Part shown: piece after piece, positions 1-7,412 of the stretch | How the letters are laid out: each line of letters opens with the position of its first letter | Position numbering within the stretch: position 1 is the first letter of the stretch | NCBI GenBank assembly: GCA_031553705.1 | Contig: JAVBLD010000052.1 | Coordinates: 1 to 38,823 of the forward strand | Source of the DNA: JAVBLD01 sp031553705 | Lineage (GTDB): Bacteria > Bacteroidota > Bacteroidia > Bacteroidales > Marinifilaceae | Reading direction: 5' to 3' | DNA length: 38,823 nucleotides | Position numbers and translations under genes: made by a program | Notes under the pieces: generated by a model | The model's input: only the letters and a program-made list of their open reading frames with translations | Database searches by the model: none | Told to the model about the DNA's origin: nothing

Positions 1-153
1 ATCTGTTTTTATATCAAGCCCGCTATTGCAGATGCTCAACATTATTTAATAGGTAAAAATATTCTTTTTGTTTATATCTCTTATATCGATAAACACCCAT
101 TCTTTAAGGAAGTAGAAAAATACTACCAAGAGATATCCAATTCGAAGAAATGA
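1..153 (+). CDS. 3' end of an unidentified protein (partial)
   Basis: The frame beginning at base 1 is open for 50 codons and ends in TGA at 151-153, so this is probably the C-terminus of a gene that starts left of the window. The visible peptide is rich in aromatic residues, then turns charged and lysine-rich (ending EISNSKK). I recognise no domain in it. It is followed by the minus-strand gldG-like remnant, so the two would converge. The frame could also be chance, since only 50 codons are visible. Confidence 0.4.
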   Translation: MCFYIKPAIADAQHYLIGKNILFVYISYIDKHPFFKEVEKYYQEISNSKK

Positions 154-181
154 TATCTGACTGTAGGAATTGAATGAGATT

Positions 182-462
182 TTAGAGGATGTCTAAAAAT
201 TTGGACATCTTCTTCAACAGGGTCGAGGTCAGGTACAGTGTTCCGGGAAATACCCATACAAACATCGCTTCGACCATGCCCATCGAATCTTTATTTATAT
301 GGACAAAATCACCGGTGGTCTCCGGACGGCGCATGTCGATCGGTACTTCATTGTCGGACATCCCATAAACGAGCCCGTAACGACCGTGTAGTTCGATGCC
401 GGCATATTGCGCCGGCTTGTACTGATCTCTCCGTTGTTGATGCAATTGGTGTCTCAGAGCTG
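182..462 (-). pseudogene. Decayed C-terminal fragment of a GldG-like ABC-transporter auxiliary protein
   Basis: Read on the minus strand, this stretch matches the last ~90 residues of the intact GldF-GldG protein at 30109-32403. One frame gives NCINNGEISTSRRNMPASN, matching DCISNGEISFNRKNVPAAN of the intact copy. Near 360-368 the match jumps frame and continues as MSDNEVPIDMRRP, against MSDEEVPIDVRRP, to a stop at 182-184. A TGA at 454-456 sits where the intact copy has Gly in its ILGDAD motif. The fragment therefore carries at least one frameshift and one nonsense codon, and nothing upstream of about 462 aligns. The homology is seen directly; that it was once a full transporter locus is inferred. 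A small hairpin (around 186-210) covers its 3' end. Confidence 0.8.
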
Positions 463-510
463 CGGGTGAATATAAAGTTACTGTCATTTTCTATCATAAT
501 AAAAATTGCT

Positions 511-518
511 TATTTTCG
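511..518 (+). promoter_or_regulatory. Candidate -7 element upstream of the acyltransferase
   Basis: TATTTTCG is one mismatch from the Bacteroidota -7 consensus TANNTTTG. A weak -33 match (TTTC) lies 19 bases upstream at 488-491. Transcription would begin near 525, which supports translation starting at 565 rather than further upstream. Confidence 0.4.
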
Positions 519-564
519 CAATTTTCTTTTGAAATGCCAGAATATTAAATCGGAAATTTATCTT

Positions 565-1707
565 ATGCTGAAAAAACAAATCTCTATGGCTGCATTTCCA
601 GACACCAAACCACATTACGATATACTTGATGGGTTGCGAGGAGTGGCAGCTATCACGGTTGTATGTTTCCACATATTTGAAGCTTATGCGACTAGTCATT
701 TAGATCAAAGTATCAATCATGGTTATTTAGCAGTCGATTTTTTCTTCATATTGTCAGGATTTGTTGTGGGTTACGCTTATGACAATCGTTGGGGAACAAT
801 GAAAACAAAAGACTTCGTCAAACGCAGAATTATACGCCTGCATCCGATGGTTGTGATGGGAGCTGTCATAGGGGCAATTATGTTCTATTCTCAAGGTTGT
901 TCCGTATGGGATGTATCGAAAGTGACTGTCATAGCTTTGTTTATCGCCACATTTCTTAACATACTGTTGATCCCGGCTACTCCCGGAAACGAAATTCGAG
1001 GTGTGGGGGAAATGTTTCCTTTGAATGGCCCGAGTTGGTCTTTATTTTTTGAGTATATAGGTAACATTCTCTATGCTTTGTTCATACGCAAATTTTCTAC
1101 CAAAGCTCTTGCGGTGTTAGTCTTTGTTGCCGGATGCGGCTTGGCGGCATTTGCCATATTGGGGCCGTTAGGTGATATATGTGTCGGATTTTCACTGACC
1201 GGGACAGAATTCACTGGAGGATCCTTGCGGTTGTTATTTTCATTTTCTGCCGGATTGCTCCTTTCCCGTGTGTTCAAACCTGCCAATGTAAAGGGAGCTT
1301 TTTGGATATGTAGCCTGATTACCGTTGCCCTCTTGGCCGTACCACGCATAGGTGGAGCTGAATATTTATGGATGAACGGGGTATATGATACTGTGTGCTG
1401 TGTTGTGTTTTTTCCGTTTCTTGTCTATCTTGGGGCTTCGGGAAAAAGTACCGATAGGTATACAACTCGGATATGCAAATTCTTAGGAGACATTTCTTAT
1501 CCTTTGTATATGGTACATTACCCTTTTATTTATCTGTATTATGCTTGGGTAAAAAATGATAATCTCACATTTCAGGAATCATTGCCCGGCGCAATGGGAG
1601 TTGTTATAGGAAGCATTATCTTAGCTTATATTTGTTTGAAATTTTATGATATACCGGTGCGGAGATATTTGACGAACCGATTTTTAAAGCCCAAAAACAA
1701 TATGTAA
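565..1707 (+). CDS. Acyltransferase family 3 (OafA/YrhL-like) membrane protein
   Basis: This 380-residue integral membrane protein is predicted to transfer acyl groups (often acetyl) onto surface polysaccharide or another extracytoplasmic acceptor; the acceptor is unknown. Family features: LDGLRGVAAITVVCFH near the N-terminus with the conserved His, then YLAVDFFFILSGFV, then RRIIRLHP, followed by about ten hydrophobic segments and the late motif ISYPLYMVHYPF. The open frame extends upstream to 238, but that part overlaps the gldG remnant and has no family similarity. Starting at the ATG at 565 (MLKKQIS) gives the usual family length of about 380. It is apparently a single-gene unit between a minus-strand remnant and a separately promoted permease. 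Confidence 0.85.
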   Translation: MLKKQISMAAFPDTKPHYDILDGLRGVAAITVVCFHIFEAYATSHLDQSINHGYLAVDFFFILSGFVVGYAYDNRWGTMKTKDFVKRRIIRLHPMVVMGAVIGAIMFYSQGCSVWDVSKVTVIALFIATFLNILLIPATPGNEIRGVGEMFPLNGPSWSLFFEYIGNILYALFIRKFSTKALAVLVFVAGCGLAAFAILGPLGDICVGFSLTGTEFTGGSLRLLFSFSAGLLLSRVFKPANVKGAFWICSLITVALLAVPRIGGAEYLWMNGVYDTVCCVVFFPFLVYLGASGKSTDRYTTRICKFLGDISYPLYMVHYPFIYLYYAWVKNDNLTFQESLPGAMGVVIGSIILAYICLKFYDIPVRRYLTNRFLKPKNNM

Positions 1708-2032
1708 CCTTGAGAGTATACAACTGGGCAGATGATTCACAATAAAGTTCAGTCTTTGCAATAGAGATATTCTATAAAATGGATAATCATCTAAGTTTGT
1801 GCCGGGGAAAGATCTTTTATTGTAATCAACAAATATGGTGGGTTTTATGAATCAGTCATCGCTCTTTTTGTATATTTGCGATCGAATGGGAGGTGAGATG
1901 CGGGATATTTTAATGGAAAATAGAACATTGAAAATGGAAAGTCGGTTTAAAAGTCAGATCCAACTTCCGTAATTTCTGAAATCTGCGTGCATCTGTAAAC
2001 GGTCTGTATATTAGTATAAAAACTCGAAGTAT
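1708..2032 (+). other. Intergenic region with promoter and REP-like word
   Basis: No gene is seen here. It holds a perfect -7 box at 1871-1878, a low-complexity stretch (1914-1945, repeated ATGGAAAA/TTGAAAATGG words), and at 1979-2000 a degenerate copy of the ATCTGCGT..ATCTGT repeat found again at 19.4-20.4 kb. The permease leader would be roughly 145 bases long. Confidence 0.6.
1871..1878 (+). promoter_or_regulatory. Promoter -7 element of the DMT permease
   Basis: TATATTTG matches TANNTTTG exactly. The -33 region is weak (a T-run at 1843-1846, with a spacer slightly too long). It is the only perfect match between the acyltransferase and the permease. Confidence 0.5.
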
Positions 2033-2947
2033 ATGAAAGGACATTCATGGTTTCATGCTATGGCTCTTTTCGCGGTGATCGTATGGGGGACGACTTTTGT
2101 GTCGACAAAGGTATTGTTGAATACCGGGTTGACGCCGGCGGAGATTATGCTATACCGTTTCCTGGTCGCTTATGTAATGTTGTTTCCATTTACATGTAAG
2201 CAATTATGGGCCAGAAGCATAAAAGACGAATTGATGTTTGTCGGCCTGGGAATTACCGGAGGTTCGTTGTATTTTGTGACGGAAAATATCGCTTTAGATT
2301 ATACATTGGCATCGAATGTGTCGATTCTTCTATCTGCCGCTCCGATTTTTACAGCGATCTTGTCGCGTATATTTTTAAAGGACGAGCGTTTGAAACGGTC
2401 GTTATTGTGGGGGTCTTTTGTGGCATTGGCAGGGGTGGCAATGGTCGTATTTAACGGACGATTTGTACTGAAGATCGAACCTGTTGGCGACTTGTTGACG
2501 CTTACGGCGGCATTATCATGGGGATTCTATACTGTAATTCTAAAAAAACTGGACCGGCATTACGATATTCTTTTTATCACCCGGAAAGTGTTTTTTTACG
2601 GCCTGATGACCTTGTTGCCAGTGTTCTATTACACTCCGTTAAACCTGAATGTTCCATTGCTGCTTACCCCTGTAGTTTTGGGCAATCTCCTGTTTTTAGG
2701 AATCATTGCCTCTTTTGTATGTTTTATCCTGTGGAATAAGGCTGTAAAAGAGTTAGGGGGAGTACGCGCCAGCAACTATATTTATCTCGGCCCTTTGGTT
2801 ACCCTGATTACGGCAGCTATTTTATTGCACGAGCAAATCACTGCCATTGCAATTTTTGGAGCAATATTGATTGTTGGAGGAGTTTATTTTGCAGAGAGAG
2901 GGATTCCGCTGAAAATCAAGGGATGGTTCAAGAATAAAAAGAAATAA
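2033..2947 (+). CDS. DMT-superfamily permease with two EamA domains
   Basis: This 304-residue inner-membrane protein has about ten hydrophobic helices arranged as two homologous EamA halves (roughly residues 8-140 and 150-290). The first half opens with FAVIVWGTTFVSTKVLL, the typical EamA start, and the second with LLTLTAALSWGFYTVILKKL. The short basic tail (KIKGWFKNKKK) fits a cytoplasmic C-terminus. Members export metabolites or amino acids, or import nucleotide sugars; the substrate cannot be read from sequence. It appears monocistronic: it has its own -7 box at 1871 and a hairpin just after its stop. Confidence 0.85.
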   Translation: MKGHSWFHAMALFAVIVWGTTFVSTKVLLNTGLTPAEIMLYRFLVAYVMLFPFTCKQLWARSIKDELMFVGLGITGGSLYFVTENIALDYTLASNVSILLSAAPIFTAILSRIFLKDERLKRSLLWGSFVALAGVAMVVFNGRFVLKIEPVGDLLTLTAALSWGFYTVILKKLDRHYDILFITRKVFFYGLMTLLPVFYYTPLNLNVPLLLTPVVLGNLLFLGIIASFVCFILWNKAVKELGGVRASNYIYLGPLVTLITAAILLHEQITAIAIFGAILIVGGVYFAERGIPLKIKGWFKNKKK

Positions 2948-2965
2948 AGAGAATTGTGGGGAACA

Positions 2966-2997
2966 GAATAAAAGAGCAATGATGCTTCTGTTTATTC
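2966..2997 (+). terminator. Terminator-like hairpin after the permease
   Basis: GAATAAA (2966-2972) pairs with TTTATTC (2991-2997), and an inner GCA/TGC closes on the loop ATGA. The stem has small internal bulges and starts 18 bases after the stop codon. The tract after it is only moderately T-rich. Confidence 0.5.
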
Positions 2998-3100
2998 TTG
3001 CCGGAATTTTTAATTCTTTATGCTGTATTTTTTAACTATTCATTAAAATACAGGCGGTTATAAGATTTGAATTTGTCAACAATTATTTTGGATTACTTAA

Positions 3101-3133
3101 TTTGCATTAATAATTAAATTATTTGTATTTTAG
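3101..3133 (+). promoter_or_regulatory. ftsY promoter
   Basis: A perfect TTTG -33 box (3101-3104) is followed after 21 bases by TATTTTAG (3126-3133), one mismatch from TANNTTTG. The spacing fits the Bacteroidota primary sigma-factor consensus. Transcription would start near 3140 and leave a leader of about 125 bases. Confidence 0.6.
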
Positions 3134-3145
3134 CGGAGTGTTTCG

Positions 3146-3182
3146 TTAATGATTAATTGTTAGTAGATTAATCAATCATTAA
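3146..3182 (+). other. Stem-loop in the ftsY leader
   Basis: TTAATGATTAAT (3146-3157) is the reverse complement of ATTAAT plus CATTAA in the right arm (3167-3182), which carries a four-base CAAT bulge; the loop is nine bases. It would lie at the very 5' end of the ftsY transcript, where it could affect RNA stability. No function is known. Confidence 0.45.
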
Positions 3183-3264
3183 GGCGGATCATTCAGATGA
3201 GATATCAGGAAGAGCGGATTTCCTCTCTTGTTTCTTTAGTTATAATTAGAAAAAGCAGATAAAG

Positions 3265-4215
3265 ATGGGATTACTCGGACTATTTGGGAAGAATAAAAAA
3301 GAGAGCCTGGATAAAGGGTTAGAGAAGACCAAGGAGAGTGTATTTAAGCAGTTGGCGAGGGTTGTTGTCGGAAAATCCAAAATAGACGAGGAAGTACTGG
3401 ACGATCTTGAGGAGGCGTTGATTTCTTCGGATGTAGGGGTGAGTACAACGCTCCGTATTATAGAACGGATCGAGGCGCGGGTGCAGCGGGATAAGTATAT
3501 GAATGCGGATGAGTTGAACCGGGTATTGAAAGAGGAGATTGTCGGATTGCTGAAAGAGAACGAGGTAAACGATAGCGATCGTTTCGAACTTCCGGAAGGT
3601 GGTGTACCGTATGTAATCATGGTGGTGGGAGTGAATGGGGTTGGAAAGACGACCACGATCGGTAAACTGGCCTATAAGTTTAAGAATGCAGGAAAAAAAG
3701 TCATATTGGGAGCTGCCGACACATTTCGGGCAGCAGCAGTAGAGCAGCTAGTCATCTGGTCAGAGCGGGTCGGTGTGCCCATTGTAAAACAAAGTATGGG
3801 AGCCGACCCTGCCTCTGTTGCTTATGATACGTTGAGTAAAGCTAAGGCGGATAAAGCGGATGTAGTGATTATCGATACCGCCGGACGTTTGCATAATAAG
3901 ATCAACCTGATGAATGAGCTGACCAAGATTAAACAGGTGATGAAAAAGGTGATCCCGGATGCTCCGCATGAAGTCCTGCTGGTGTTGGACGGTTCTACCG
4001 GGCAGAATGCCTACGAGCAGGCCAAGCAGTTTTCATTGGCGACGGAGGTAACCTCTCTGGTAATCACAAAGCTTGACGGGACAGCAAAGGGTGGCGTAGT
4101 AATCGGTATTTCCGACCAGTTTAAGATTCCTGTAAAATATATCGGCATAGGAGAGAAAATAGATGATTTGCAGGTATTCGACCGGGAGGCGTTTGTTGAC
4201 TCGATCTTTAGCTAG
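3265..4215 (+). CDS. ftsY: Signal recognition particle receptor FtsY
   Basis: FtsY is the SRP receptor GTPase that docks ribosome/SRP complexes at the inner membrane for co-translational insertion. The 316 residues contain a short N-terminal helix region (MGLLGLFGKNKKESLDKGLEK) in place of the long acidic A domain of E. coli, then the four-helix N domain (about 25-100) and the G domain. G-domain motifs are P-loop GVNGVGKTT (122-130), DTFRAAAVEQL (152-162), DTAGR (204-208), TKLDG (268-272) and the closing KYIGIGEKIDDL. All GTPase motifs are intact. It has its own promoter with a structured leader and is followed 61 bases later by the phosphatase gene. Confidence 0.97.
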   Translation: MGLLGLFGKNKKESLDKGLEKTKESVFKQLARVVVGKSKIDEEVLDDLEEALISSDVGVSTTLRIIERIEARVQRDKYMNADELNRVLKEEIVGLLKENEVNDSDRFELPEGGVPYVIMVVGVNGVGKTTTIGKLAYKFKNAGKKVILGAADTFRAAAVEQLVIWSERVGVPIVKQSMGADPASVAYDTLSKAKADKADVVIIDTAGRLHNKINLMNELTKIKQVMKKVIPDAPHEVLLVLDGSTGQNAYEQAKQFSLATEVTSLVITKLDGTAKGGVVIGISDQFKIPVKYIGIGEKIDDLQVFDREAFVDSIFS

Positions 4216-4276
4216 TTGCGACAGTGGCAAGGGGCAGGGAATAAGGTTCAAAATAAAAGGAGGTAAGTGATAATCG

Positions 4277-4741
4277 ATGATGAAGAGGATTTTATTTGTC
4301 TGTTTGGGAAATATTTGTCGTTCGCCGGCAGCGGAGGGGATCATGAGGACGCTTTTGGAGCAGGAAGAGCGGAGCGAAGAGTTTGAGATTGATTCGGCCG
4401 GAACGTACGGCGGACATGCCGGGGAGTTACCGGATGCCCGGATGCGGGTACATGCTGCCCGGAGAGGATATATACTTGACAGTCGGTCGAGAAAGTTTTA
4501 TCCGGAAGCCGATTTTCCGAAATTTGATTTGATTATCGCAATGGATGATCAGAATATAGCCGATTTAAAACGATTGGCAAAGAGTAATGAAGAGCGGGGT
4601 AAAATCCGTAAAATGACTGATTTCTGTCTGACGATGGGACATCACCGGAATGTTCCCGATCCCTATTATCGGGGTGAAGAAGGTTTTGAACTGGTGTTGG
4701 ATATATTGGAAGACGGGGTGCGGGGAATTTTACTATTATAG
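4277..4741 (+). CDS. Low-molecular-weight protein-tyrosine phosphatase
   Basis: This 154-residue cytoplasmic phosphatase is of the LMW-PTP (Wzb/Etp/arsenate-reductase-like) fold. The catalytic loop C-x5-R is CLGNICR (Cys9 to Arg15) followed by SP. The general-acid motif DPYY is at 128-131, and the IDSAGT element follows the first helix. In bacteria such enzymes often dephosphorylate tyrosine kinases that govern capsule or exopolysaccharide export; no such kinase is in view, so the target is unknown. Two ATGs are adjacent (4277, 4280). An AGGAGG-like element at 4259-4264 is unusual for this phylum and lies about 12 bases upstream. It probably shares the ftsY transcript. Confidence 0.92.
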   Translation: MMKRILFVCLGNICRSPAAEGIMRTLLEQEERSEEFEIDSAGTYGGHAGELPDARMRVHAARRGYILDSRSRKFYPEADFPKFDLIIAMDDQNIADLKRLAKSNEERGKIRKMTDFCLTMGHHRNVPDPYYRGEEGFELVLDILEDGVRGILLL

Positions 4742-4825
4742 ATGATTGAATAAAAGTTGTTCTCAATTCTTAATCCGGTTTCGTTGTCCTGATTTCCCGT
4801 CGCTATCCGTAATATTCAAGAAAAC

Positions 4826-7222
4826 ATGACATTGCGTCCATTCCTGAGAAAATTCCATTTTTCACTTTCCACTTTCCATTTTTCACTAAATAAGTGGTGG
4901 GTAGGAGGATTTTTTCTGTTTTTTTCTTTCCTTTTCTTTTGGTTCATACTTCCGGCGCGATTGTTTGACGCTTCTTATTCGACGGTTTTGTTAGACCGGG
5001 GGGATGAGGTGCTGGGAGTTATGGTGGCGGCGGATGAGCAGCTGCGGTTCGAAGAGGTGAAAGAGTTGCCTGCAAAATATGTGATGGCGGCGATGACATT
5101 TGAAGACAAGCGTTTTCTGATGCATCACGGGGTCGATTGGCTGGCTTTTGGGAGGGCTTGCGGCCAGAATCTGTCATCCGGGCGGGTTGTCAGTGGAGGA
5201 AGTACTCTGTCGATGCAGGTGATCCGTCTTTCACGGGGAAATCCTCCCCGTACCATTCCTGAAAAATGCCGGGAAATGCTGCAGGCTTTGCGGTTGGAGC
5301 AAAGTTATTCCAAACGGGAAATCCTATGCCTGTATGCTTCACATGCACCTTTCGGGGGTAATCTTGTGGGGATTCGGGCGGCAGCGCTTAAATATTTCAA
5401 TCGTCGCCCTGAACAATTGAGCTGGGCGGAAGCTTCACTGCTTGCTGTACTGCCGAATGCTCCTTCTTTGATTTTTCCGGGGAAAAATAACGATCTGCTG
5501 AAACGCAAACGGGATGGGCTTTTGAAAAAGTTATATGAAGAAAGAATTATGTCGTATGACGATTATTGCCTGGCTTTGACGGAGCCTTTGCCCGACAGAA
5601 TGTATGAAACGTCTTGCATAACTCCTCATTTGCTATCCCGTGCTTATCAGGAGCGGAGGGGAAAAGTCAGCCGGTCGTTTATCGACCTGAATCTGCAGGC
5701 CAGGGTAAATGAGATTGTTGAACGCCATACCGGTCTTTTAAGTCATAATTATATTTATAATGCGGCGGTATTAGTGGCGCATATACCCACCGGCGAGGTA
5801 CGGGCGTATGTCGGTAATGCACCTGCTTGTCCGGGAAGCCGGGGAAATGATGTCGATATTATTCGCTCAGTACGCAGTTCCGGGAGTATACTGAAACCGG
5901 CGCTTTACGCCTTGATGCAGCAGGATGGCGCTTTATTGCCTCAAACGCTTGTCCCGGATGTTCCATCCCGTTTCGGAGGATACATGCCCTCGAATTTTAA
6001 CCGCGATTTTCAAGGGGTAGTACCTGCTGCGCAAGCATTGTCGCAGTCATTGAACATTCCTTTTGTGCGGATGTTGAAAGAGTATAGTTACGAGCGGTTT
6101 TATGACGAATTGAAATTGTTGGGCATTACTACCCTGACTCAGAGTGCCGACCATTACGGGTTGAGTCTGATACTCGGAGGGGCGGAGGTCTCTTTATGGG
6201 ATTTGTGTAATATGTACGGCGGTATGGCTGCCGTATTGAGACACTATAGCCAGAACGACGGGAAATACTACGACGGAGAGTATTCCAATTTAAAAGTGTG
6301 GGCTTCCGGCGGTGCAATTGCACCGCGAAAAGAGATCCGGCGGGGACCGTTAAGTGCGGCGGCAATCTGGCATACGGTCAAAGCGCTGCAGAGCGTGGAG
6401 CGTCCGGAGATGGAGTCCGGATGGAAGAACTTTGCTTCTAATATTGATCTGGCATGGAAAACCGGAACCAGTTTTGGTTTCCGGGATGCCTGGGCAGTCG
6501 GGGTGAATACGGAATGGGTGGTTGGTGTGTGGGTCGGTAATGCGGATGGAGAAGGACGTCCGGGATTGGTAGGGGTGCGGACGGCTGCACCGATTCTGTT
6601 TGAGGTGGCCGCACTATTGCATGTAGATCATCCGTTTTACGAACCGGTGGAAGAGATGCGGGAGGTCGTTATATGTAAAAAAAGCGGTTATAGGGCTTCG
6701 ACTATATGTGACCAGACGGATACGGTCAGGGTATGTGAGGCCGGCATAAAAACGGGCGCCTGCCCTTATCATCGATATATTCATCTGGATGCTACCGGAC
6801 AATGGCGGGTGAATGCTTTGTGCGAACCGGTATATCAAATGCAGACCGTACCGTGGTTTATCCTTACGCCGGTGCAGGAGTGGTATTATTGCCGCGCCCA
6901 TTCAGGTTACAAAAAATTGCCTCCCTACCGTCAGGACTGCCTTCGCGATCCCGAAGACGTAATGGAGATGATTTATCCCGAACGGAATCCCCGTGTTTTT
7001 ATTCCCCGGGATTTCGGCGGAAAGGAGGGAAGTGTTATTTTCGAGGCCGCCCATCGTGTGGCCGGCGCCGAAATATATTGGCATGTGGATGATATGTACC
7101 TCGGTAAAACCCATTATGTACATCAAATCGAAGTTAGTATTACCGAAGGAGTCCATGTGTTGACCCTTGTCGACGGTGACGGTAATACATTGAAGCAAAC
7201 TTTCCGGGTGGTAGGAAAGTAA
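4826..7222 (+). CDS. pbpC: Penicillin-binding protein 1C, peptidoglycan glycosyltransferase/transpeptidase
   Basis: This is a bifunctional class A PBP of 798 residues. After one membrane helix (about 26-46), the GT51 domain shows TFEDKRFLMHHGVD with catalytic Glu93 and GGSTLSMQ (124-131). The transpeptidase domain shows S354-ILK (SxxK), S408-L-N and K545-TGTS. A PBP1C C-terminal domain (about 700-798) ends the protein. It polymerises and cross-links, or otherwise modifies, peptidoglycan in the periplasm. The first ~22 residues (KFHFSLSTFHFS) are encoded by a repeated TTTTCACTTTCCA word that resembles intergenic filler, so the start could be affected by a repeat insertion; no other ATG precedes the membrane helix. 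The alpha-2-macroglobulin gene that often accompanies pbpC is not adjacent. Confidence 0.93.
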   Translation: MTLRPFLRKFHFSLSTFHFSLNKWWVGGFFLFFSFLFFWFILPARLFDASYSTVLLDRGDEVLGVMVAADEQLRFEEVKELPAKYVMAAMTFEDKRFLMHHGVDWLAFGRACGQNLSSGRVVSGGSTLSMQVIRLSRGNPPRTIPEKCREMLQALRLEQSYSKREILCLYASHAPFGGNLVGIRAAALKYFNRRPEQLSWAEASLLAVLPNAPSLIFPGKNNDLLKRKRDGLLKKLYEERIMSYDDYCLALTEPLPDRMYETSCITPHLLSRAYQERRGKVSRSFIDLNLQARVNEIVERHTGLLSHNYIYNAAVLVAHIPTGEVRAYVGNAPACPGSRGNDVDIIRSVRSSGSILKPALYALMQQDGALLPQTLVPDVPSRFGGYMPSNFNRDFQGVVPAAQALSQSLNIPFVRMLKEYSYERFYDELKLLGITTLTQSADHYGLSLILGGAEVSLWDLCNMYGGMAAVLRHYSQNDGKYYDGEYSNLKVWASGGAIAPRKEIRRGPLSAAAIWHTVKALQSVERPEMESGWKNFASNIDLAWKTGTSFGFRDAWAVGVNTEWVVGVWVGNADGEGRPGLVGVRTAAPILFEVAALLHVDHPFYEPVEEMREVVICKKSGYRASTICDQTDTVRVCEAGIKTGACPYHRYIHLDATGQWRVNALCEPVYQMQTVPWFILTPVQEWYYCRAHSGYKKLPPYRQDCLRDPEDVMEMIYPERNPRVFIPRDFGGKEGSVIFEAAHRVAGAEIYWHVDDMYLGKTHYVHQIEVSITEGVHVLTLVDGDGNTLKQTFRVVGK

Positions 7223-7412
7223 TTTTTTCGTAGTACCCTGTGGTTGCTATCCGTTTCAAAATCCGTAATTTAGAGTTTATAATTTCCGTATCTCTCCTTC
7301 TCTATCTGTGTCCGATCGTGAAAAAAGCAGAAACCTATAAAGGGTATTTTTAGTATATATAACCATATAGGAGTTCTAAGACCATGTTTTATACAAACTA
7401 AACTAGACGAAT

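Noticed and set aside
238..564. N-terminal extension of the acyltransferase frame
   Set aside because: It overlaps the gldG-like remnant on the other strand, has no family similarity, and the start at 565 gives the usual length.
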